Position numbers and translations under genes: made by a program
Shown: positions 60,201-64,000 of the stretch, piece by piece
Layout of the letters: each line of letters starts with the position of its first letter
Position numbering within the stretch: position 1 is the stretch's first letter
Notes under the pieces: generated by a model
What the model was told of the DNA's origin: nothing
Databases searched by the model: none
The model's input: only the letters and a program-made list of their open reading frames with translations
Assembly (NCBI GenBank): GCA_030549495.1
Contig: JAUIRK010000934.1
Coordinates: 1-64,000, forward strand
From: Nectonema munidae
Lineage: Eukaryota; Nematomorpha; Nectonematoida; Nectonematidae
Reading direction: 5' to 3'
DNA: 64,000 nt

Positions 60201-62634
60201 TAAGTTATAAGCTAAAAATGAAATTATTTGTACCAAGTTTTATCAAAAATTTTTTAAGCAAAGTATGAAAACATTGCCAACTATTTAAAGAAATCTTAAT
60301 ATAAAAAAACTAAAACATTAAATAAAACAAATATCTAACAATAAAAATGCTATAAATTTGAATTGTGAATCAAAAGATTTGATTGTGTAAATTATATTTA
60401 TCAAATATAATAAGGCCATTTTTCCTAAATCACATTAATTAAACACCTTCAGTTACAGTAATCAATAAGGATTAAATTCATAAGCTTTAAATTATAGAGA
60501 ATACTTTTCTATATAGAATTTTTTCATTTATTGTCAAGTAAATGAAATAAATAATATTTTAGAGAAGCAAAGGCTAAGTTGGTTTACCCATGTAAATAGA
60601 TCAAAAGGAGAGTTTATCAAAAAGGCTCACGAATAACAAAATTTGGGTAAGGGTAGATCAAAAATAACTTGGAAAGAGGTAATTGAGAAAGATATGAGAA
60701 AAAGAAATTTAAAATTAGGAGACGAGCAAAATTGACAATATAACATTGAACAAACATTTATTCATAGTTGTAAAACCGGCACGATCTTCCTGTAAGAAAA
60801 ACAGTAAAATCGATTATTATTATTATTATTATTATTATTATGTGGTATAAAAATATTTGCCCCGCTGAAAAATGTGTGAGCTCTTTATCAAATTCCTGGC
60901 TACACTACTGCATCTGATCAACTATAACTCAAATTAGTATTTTATATCAAATGAAGTGAAAATTTTATAAAAAAATTAGATGTTAAATTGTATTCATTTT
61001 AAGATCTAGCCTTAAAATAAGAAAAGTAAAATGGAAAGTCTACTCATAGGCCAAACAAGTCTTTTTAAATAATATGAAAACATATAAGATTGAGAGAATT
61101 CAAAATTTGGGCCCACAAGATGTGTGCACCTGTTTTAGACATAAATCGACACTTTAGAATACTTTCATCTCAAATAAAAATTTATGAAGGTAAGAAATAA
61201 CATTTTTTAGATTATTAATATTATAAAATAAATGTATGCATATTTATTTTAATTAACGTCTTTTTGAAATCATACTATAAGAATTATGATCGTTAAATAA
61301 TAATTAACCAGTATCAGTTTACTAAATAGCAAACTGAGTAAAATGTTTTCAATTTTTTTAGATTTGTGAGAGGCTAATTTCGAATCGCTAATTAATACAC
61401 ATTCATATTAAAAATATATATATTTGGGCGTATTGTAAAAAGTTTCAATAAAATAAGTATGTGTGCATATATTTCAATAAAGGGAATGTGTACCTAAAGG
61501 TATAATTTGCGTAAGGAGACAAATTAACACTGTGTTGGCGATCACTTGGAGGAATATCGTCTTCCATATTGATCCATTCATCTGGCTTAAAAGAAGTTTG
61601 GTATTGGAGTAAAAATTTTCTTATCGGTGCACTATTATCTCCCATAGGAGTCCAGGATATGCTGGCTTGATTGTTTAAACAAGACACCAGCTTGATTCCC
61701 TCTAGTTTATTTGGAACATCTTAAAAGAGTGCAAAAGTAATTAAAAACATGTAACATTTTATTCAATTTTTGCAGTGATACCTTGTACAGTGAGATTAGC
61801 GGTGACTCTGACTTTATCAAGCCTAGTAGAAGCAATACACGTATACGAGGCGGTGTCAGACTCTTGGGCGTTTGTGAGTGTGAGAGAGTTGTCCTGTTCG
61901 TTTTTGAAAACTCTTTCTGTTGTCAAATAATCAATCGGCTCATCATTTTTGTGCCAATCAATCGATAATTTCAGAGAAGGATCAGAAACTGCAGAACATC
62001 GAAAGACAACCGCTTCACCAACTCTAATTTCAGAATTCTGTGGACGTGTTTGAATTTCAGTATGAGCTTTGAAAAAAGTAAGCATTTTAAATATGGAAGA
62101 ATCATGTTAAGTATAGAAGTATACTTTTAACACTAAGTCTGCCGTTCATTTTTTCCATGCCAAATTTATTTGATATGGTACACTCGTAAATACCAGCATC
62201 ACTAGGAATAACACCTTCGATGTATAAATTTCCTATTGGAAGTGTTACATATCTGCCACCAGTAATTTCTTGTCCGTCTTTTGTCCAAGAAACTTTAGGC
62301 TTTGGTGCTCCAAATGATAGACACGTTATGTTGGCACTGGAATCATCAACGACTTCTAAAATGTCTGGCGGACCTTGTGTGAAAGTTGGAGGTTCAGCTT
62401 AGCATAAATAAAAATTAAAAAATCTTCAAGTTATCAGCATTTTGGCAATAATATTTTATTTTTTACCAAGTATATTTAGGTATGCGTCGGCAAAAACATA
62501 GCCATGAATGTTTGAAGCATTACACTGATAAACTGCCACATCAATATCTTTCTTCAGATTAACTATAGTCATCGTACTTCCCTCTATCTTCCTTCTTTCA
62601 TTTGGTTTAGATTCTAAAAGCGTTTTATTATCGA
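45073..62634 (-). CDS. Nrg: Neuroglian (L1-family cell-adhesion receptor), 3' part of gene
   Basis: Fourteen exons join in phase on the minus strand: 62467-62634, 62125-62397, 61782-62066, 61494-61719, 59049-59193, 58750-58987, 58572-58690, 58328-58535, 54665-54787, 54309-54611, 52917-53075, 50980-51099, 50845-50920, 45073-45259. They give 875 residues plus stop. Order: end of Ig4, Ig5, Ig6, FN3 1-5, one membrane span, and a cytoplasmic tail with FDEDGSFIGQYSNK, the ankyrin-binding motif of L1-CAMs. Known role in insects: homophilic adhesion, axon guidance and septate junctions, linked to spectrin through ankyrin. All junctions are GT-AG except one GC-AG. No stops or frame breaks were seen, so this is an active host gene. 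Ig1-4 exons and the promoter lie beyond 64000. Introns are loaded with repeats. Confidence 0.95.
45446..46930 (+). mobile_element. Penelope-like element fossil, broken
   Basis: Lies antisense in the last neuroglian intron. Readable family pieces in order are FPKVHKTGIPIGPI (the PKVHK...RPI block of Penelope-type RT), FFLDVESLFTNVP, MYDIF where the catalytic box belongs, NSLNFLDLNI, and LAYKLTVIRCLFHG, typical of the region after RT. No GIY-YIG endonuclease was recognised. Heavily decayed, with many breaks. Confidence 0.7.
46940..49860 (+). mobile_element. I/Jockey-group LINE with RNase H domain, broken and interrupted
   Basis: Reads from the RT N-terminus (NWRPITIFEKIIRKRLVDYI, about 47310-47370) through VFLDIDKAFNKA (first Asp) and SLNPNKTNLIYFTRKK to SIKYLGLHF. 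Near 48890-48970 IHFLYWCPVHYDIPENILVD then SLAKRNL is the C-terminal motif of an RNase H domain, found in the I group. The 3' protein end resumes at 49419-49859 (CRFGSNKIETSDYYYLIFQC) after about 240 bases of foreign DNA. The base mix is notably C-rich for this window. Stops and frameshifts are frequent, and the PQG and YADD blocks are lost. Inactive. Confidence 0.75.
49165..49405 (+). repeat. Repeat inserted in the RNase H-bearing LINE
   Basis: This separates the LINE frame ending around 49160 from its continuation at 49419. Its first half (49180-49300) matches 8960-9080 in the serpin intron. The second half (TTTATATTTCAGACAAATGA onward) has no match that I saw in the window. It looks like a younger insertion of a non-coding repeat into the LINE. 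Confidence 0.5.
49861..50746. other. Intron DNA, no feature seen
   Basis: AT-rich part of the last neuroglian intron with no coding frame or recognised repeat. Confidence 0.5.
50747..50803 (-). mobile_element. Half of a piggyBac-type MITE
   Basis: The minus strand reads TAACCCCTTGAGGACTAATG, then TCCCAAGAAATGAAAATCGTC. This matches the left half of the MITE at 56421-56542 (TTAACCCTTTGAGGACCAGT, then ACCCAATAAATGAAAATCGTC). The partner end is missing. Confidence 0.6.
50845..50920 (-). CDS. Nrg: Neuroglian exon: first cytoplasmic exon after the membrane
   Basis: After ATTTTAG the exon continues RGGKYP with VVNKNKRKNLDRDDADDGSI then NEFAKP, matching the KYPV..KK....EDGS.DEY segment of L1/neurofascin tails. 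It ends AAGCC|GTAATT. The donor overlaps an in-frame stop (CCG TAA), so unspliced RNA would end right here and give a short tail without FIGQY. Confidence 0.85.
50980..51099 (-). CDS. Nrg: Neuroglian exon: transmembrane segment
   Basis: Reads KAHDIATAGWFVGLMCAIAI, then LLLIMIVICLIRRNRGGKYP. ATA.WF..LMCAIA.LLL, about 24 hydrophobic residues, then RRNRGGKY is almost the same as insect neuroglian. Donor CCAG|GTAAGA. Confidence 0.97.
51100..52916. other. Neuroglian intron, no feature seen
   Basis: AT-rich intron. The 104-codon open stretch at 51114-51428 on the plus strand is Lys/Arg-rich with no family resemblance and is taken as chance. Confidence 0.5.
52917..53075 (-). CDS. Nrg: Neuroglian exon: second half of FN3-5
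   Basis: Reads GDDFWQRSANEFIDDWLVIS, then NLEEGKMYEVRVVAQNDEYI, ending TVSR before AGAA|GTGAGT. It supplies the L..G..YEVRV.A motif of the fifth fibronectin domain. The acceptor CTGTTTCAG joins in phase 1 to the GC donor at 54309. Confidence 0.95.
53076..54308. other. Neuroglian intron (GC-AG type)
   Basis: The intron starts with GCAAGT on the minus strand, after AAAG, and ends CTGTTTCAG. No gene inside. An open stretch at 53341-53577 was considered as an exon and rejected. Confidence 0.7.
54309..54611 (-). CDS. Nrg: Neuroglian exon: rest of FN3-4 and start of FN3-5
   Basis: Reads VEGTNLSPEQEKSPAI, LVGLESNTKYRVIIAAQTRV then GMGHPDW, then the next domain GPPDKPSFYIMGKKLGLLNV and W. FN3 landmarks L..L..NT.YRV.I.A and W are present. 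The exon ends CTTAAAG|GCAAGT, a strong-consensus GC donor. Confidence 0.93.
54665..54787 (-). CDS. Nrg: Neuroglian exon: first half of FN3-4
   Basis: Reads VPGMVKNFNVYPIGSNALHL, GWQKPDEPNGILLGYRIFYS, then K. W..P..PNG.L.GY.I.Y is the FN3 strand B-C signature of L1-family proteins. Confidence 0.95.
55631..55720. repeat. 30 bp minisatellite, three units
   Basis: Three 30-base units of the form CCTCTGAAAGTGAACCAAGT then AAAGAAGATT, read as (D)SSESEPSKED on the plus strand. A partial unit recurs at about 55878-55900 (CAAGTAAAGATGATGCCTCT). It lies inside the terminal-inverted-repeat element. Confidence 0.5.
56362..56593. mobile_element. piggyBac-type MITE, split by a second MITE
   Basis: TTAA (56358-56361), CCCATTTAAGACCAAGC on the left and TTGGTCGTAAATGGG with TTAA (56594-56597) on the right. 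Without the nested element it is about 106 bp, close to the 103 bp copies at 22707 and 63370. Confidence 0.75.
56421..56542. mobile_element. Nested piggyBac-type MITE, second family, about 122 bp
   Basis: TTAA (56417-56420) then CCCTTTGAGGACCAGTGGGT, ending TTGGTCCTCAAAAGG and TTAA (56543-56546). A perfect palindrome TGGGTCACCAGTGACCCA lies just inside the left end. A half copy of the same family is at 50747-50803. Confidence 0.75.
56660..58327. other. Neuroglian intron DNA, no gene seen
   Basis: AT-rich low-complexity DNA with TAACTAAATA-type words (56870-57000) and a short (TA)n at about 58024. No coding or RNA feature. Confidence 0.5.
58328..58535 (-). CDS. Nrg: Neuroglian exon: second half of FN3-3
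   Basis: Reads TQFSMIKVLSWIEEGEGKEE, then AIIKTLKPFSENVLSIQAIN, ending RIRTPEG before GGAG|GTATGT. The phase-0 acceptor ATATAG gives GYK-TQF. L.PFS.....I.A.N matches FN3 strands E-F. Confidence 0.9.
58572..58690 (-). CDS. Nrg: Neuroglian exon: first half of FN3-3
   Basis: Reads SPSFAVTGFAYENGLTPKSA, RFTWDAIDISTINGEFKGYK. W..I.....NGE.KGYK is the FN3 B-C signature. Donor AAA|GTATAT. Confidence 0.93.
58750..58987 (-). CDS. Nrg: Neuroglian exon: rest of FN3-2
   Basis: Reads PTPPLERNGPGFHYVIEYRP, then QPVYKPFEVRVKSFNLLGGA, ending VVVYSGED. NGPGFHY and PFEVRVKS.N..G are hallmark strings of neuroglian FN3-2. Confidence 0.95.
59049..59193 (-). CDS. Nrg: Neuroglian exon: end of FN3-1 and start of FN3-2
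   Basis: Reads VIAENKIGQSDPSDITPVCQ, TTAAPPYKNPENVRGIGDEP, NAVKIAWN. The split Arg codon (AG|A) with the previous exon gives YTFRVIAENKIG. Donor AAT|GTAAGC. Confidence 0.95.
59555..59605 (+). mobile_element. hAT-type terminal fragment
   Basis: CAGTAGTTCTCAAACTGGAG, then TCCGCAGTCCTCTAGGGGAC, resembles the common hAT end CAGTGGTTCTCAAACTGG followed by GGTCCGC...CCTAGGGG. The extent beyond this is unclear. It lies in a neuroglian intron. Confidence 0.5.
60558..60845 (+). mobile_element. LINE 3' fragment (RTE/endonuclease-RT type) with (TTA)n tail
   Basis: The plus strand reads EKQRLSWFTHVNRSKGEFIK, then GKGRSKITWKEVIEKDMRKR and NLKLGDEQN, the 'WFGHV.R......RG...TW.E.I..D' C-terminal signature of RTE-like LINE polyproteins. 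A stop interrupts it after KAHE. A run of TTA repeats (60816-60842) follows about 100 bases on and may be the element's tail. Everything upstream is missing. Confidence 0.65.
61494..61719 (-). CDS. Nrg: Neuroglian exon: FN3-1
   Basis: Reads DVPNKLEGIKLVSCLNNQAS, ISWTPMGDNSAPIRKFLLQY, ending NLSPYANYTFR. P..L.G......A.ISW.P..DN.API.K is the first FN3 domain of the L1 family. Confidence 0.95.
61782..62066 (-). CDS. Nrg: Neuroglian exon: Ig6
   Basis: Reads THTEIQTRPQNSEIRVGEAV, VFRCSAVSDPSLKLSIDWHK, then SLTLTNAQESDTASYTCIAS. It has the Cys pair, the Trp and the D.A.Y.C motif of an Ig domain. Confidence 0.95.
62125..62397 (-). CDS. Nrg: Neuroglian exon: Ig5
   Basis: Reads AEPPTFTQGPPDILEVVDDS, SANITCLSFGAPKPKVSWTK, then SDAGIYECTISNKFG. 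It has a complete Ig fold signature (Cys, W, D.G.Y.C). Phase 1 at both ends. Confidence 0.95.
62467..62634 (-). CDS. Nrg: Neuroglian exon: second half of Ig4
   Basis: Reads VDNKTLLESKPNERRKIEGS, TMTIVNLKKDIDVAVYQCNA, SNIHGYVFADAYLNIL. D.AVYQCNASN.HG is the second-Cys half of an Ig domain. It is the most upstream exon in the window, with acceptor TTCTTACAAG and phase 1. Confidence 0.95.
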
Positions 62635-63365
62635 CTTGTAAGAATTCGTAATAAAAGAATTAATTCATCTAACTGTATACAGAAAAGCTTTTTTATAATT
62701 AAAATAGGCTATGCTTAGAATAAGAAATAATCGTCAACTTTTTCTATTGCTAAAGAGGAAGATAATTAAGTTATAATTGATTAGGTAGTAATATTTCTCA
62801 ATAAAATCAGGATAGGACAAAAAATTAAGTTAATGGCCGCATTGAGGAACATTTAAGTTTTAATGGCCCGATTAAAAATGAGTTCATTGATAATTTTAAA
62901 AATATTTTATAAATTTTGAAAAAAGGCAAAAGGCTTTTTTAAAACTATCACATTTTTGAGCAAAAATTATAAAAATTTGCAAAAAATGCTTTCCAATAAA
63001 ATTACACAAAATTTTAAAAGGGAGTAAAGCGCCTGCAAAGGACGAGACGCATAGCAATTTGTTCATCTTTGCATCAAATTTTGTTTCTCTTCCAATTTTA
63101 AATGACCCTTTTTACACTTCACTGCTGATTTTGACTATTCCAATTTATTCCCCAATTTGTACAATAATTCAGCTGATTTCTAAATGGGGCTTAGTGTCGA
63201 ATTTTAGCAAGCTATTGTCGGGGTTAGGATAAGTGTAGAATTAGTATTGCTGTTAGTATTAGAGTTGGCATTCGTTTTGGTGTTAGCGTTGAGGCTAGGT
63301 TTAATGTTAGCGTAATACATATACATTTTTGACATTCTTGGCACAAACTTTCTTAATTATTTGTA
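62635..63365. other. Neuroglian upstream intron, no exon seen
   Basis: AT-rich. No Ig-like frame was found on the minus strand. The GTTAG-rich stretch at 63230-63315 is low complexity. Confidence 0.5.
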
Positions 63366-63369
63366 TTAA

Positions 63370-63472
63370 CCCATTTAAGGCCAAGCAAAACAGACGATAT
63401 CTAAAAAACGCAGACGATTTATATTCAAAGTATGACACTTTGTTCAAAATAGGAACATTGGCCGTAAATGGG
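63370..63472. mobile_element. piggyBac-type MITE, 103 bp, TTAA flanks
   Basis: TTAA (63366-63369), CCCATTTAAGGCCAAGC at the left, TTGGCCGTAAATGGG then TTAA (63473-63476) at the right. Same length as the copy at 22707-22809 and shares CAGACGATATCT. Confidence 0.8.
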
Positions 63473-64000
63473 TTAATCTGACACAAAAATATTTAGACCA
63501 GGGGCGCACATCCGAGGAGGTGCGACGACCTCCCAATGTGATTTCCAGGGGGGCAAAAAAGCCTTTCGCCACTGAATAATTTTCAATTTTCTGAATTATA
63601 TATCTTTTTTATAGTATTTATTAGACTTGTTTGTCTTCTGAGTAGATTTTCCATATTACTTTTCTTGTTTTAAGATTAAGTCTTAGAATGGATATTTAAA
63701 ATCTTTTTTTTTCGATCTCACACACTGAAATACTTAAATCTCAAAAACAGCGATATAGCCCCTTTTACCCACTGTGTCTATACTCTATAGTTAATCCAAC
63801 AAAAAAATTGATGTCAATATATATTTTATAAAAACTTGCTGTCGTATAATTATTATTAGTTGGCTAAAAGCCAGGGAACAAAAAACAATGCAATTCTCTT
63901 TAAAGCCTACTACAATAATCAAATATGAGAAGTAAGGCTAGGCTGATTGATAAACTTAAGATTATCCGATCAAATGAACATTTCAGATGCTTTTTTAGTT
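63473..64000. other. Intron or flank DNA, no gene seen
   Basis: Contains a GC-rich patch CAGGGGCGCACATCCGAGGA (from 63499) that may be the end of another short mobile element, but no partner end was found. Confidence 0.3.

Noticed and set aside
63499-63580. GC-rich patch as an exon or promoter
   Set aside because: No open frame of note. It resembles the end of a short mobile element, but without a partner end I could not classify it.

Overview
The window is AT-rich (roughly 70% A+T by eye), repeat-laden nuclear DNA from an animal. Intron-exon genes, an arthropod-style neuroglian gene, a serpin and the mix of LINE, piggyBac, hAT, Penelope-like and Ty3/gypsy relics point to an arthropod. A crustacean such as a copepod fits best, but the species is an inference. 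No prokaryotic features are present.

1-19.4 kb is one large imperfect inverted duplication. The left arm is 1-8652, cut by the window edge, and the right arm is 10557-19164. They flank a 1.9 kb spacer. Each arm carries a candidate signal-peptide exon, an antisense LINE fragment, two serpin exons and a CR1/Jockey-type LINE inserted in the serpin intron. Only the left copy has the next serpin exon (9177-9485, in the spacer). A possible final, hinge-like exon lies just beyond the right arm (19185-19359), so the right arm may have landed inside a serpin gene. The inner breakpoint falls in the LINE 3' UTR.

19.4-29.2 kb holds unassigned DNA, a degenerate satellite, a possible guanylyl-cyclase-like exon, a 103 bp piggyBac-type MITE, a Ty3/gypsy fossil joined to a piggyBac relic, and a second LINE with the same TTATG-type tail.

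29.9-39.6 kb contains two nearly identical 2.73 kb direct repeats. Each holds a hAT relic and a tRNA-like sequence. Between them lie an unbroken (TG)544 tract and the best preserved piggyBac transposase. Both repeats begin exactly at a TTAA, the piggyBac target.

39.7-44.2 kb holds a second type of hAT relic, and a satellite array split by another piggyBac copy with 15-16 bp terminal inverted repeats.

45.1-62.6 kb is the 3' part of a neuroglian / L1-family cell-adhesion gene on the minus strand. I traced 14 exons by frame and splice phase: the end of Ig4, Ig5, Ig6, five FN3 domains, the membrane span and a cytoplasmic tail with the FIGQY ankyrin-binding motif. The introns host a Penelope-like relic, an RNase H-bearing I/Jockey-type LINE, a 1.17 kb terminal-inverted-repeat element with two nested piggyBac MITEs, and an RTE-like LINE tail. 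The Ig1-4 exons and the promoter lie outside the window.
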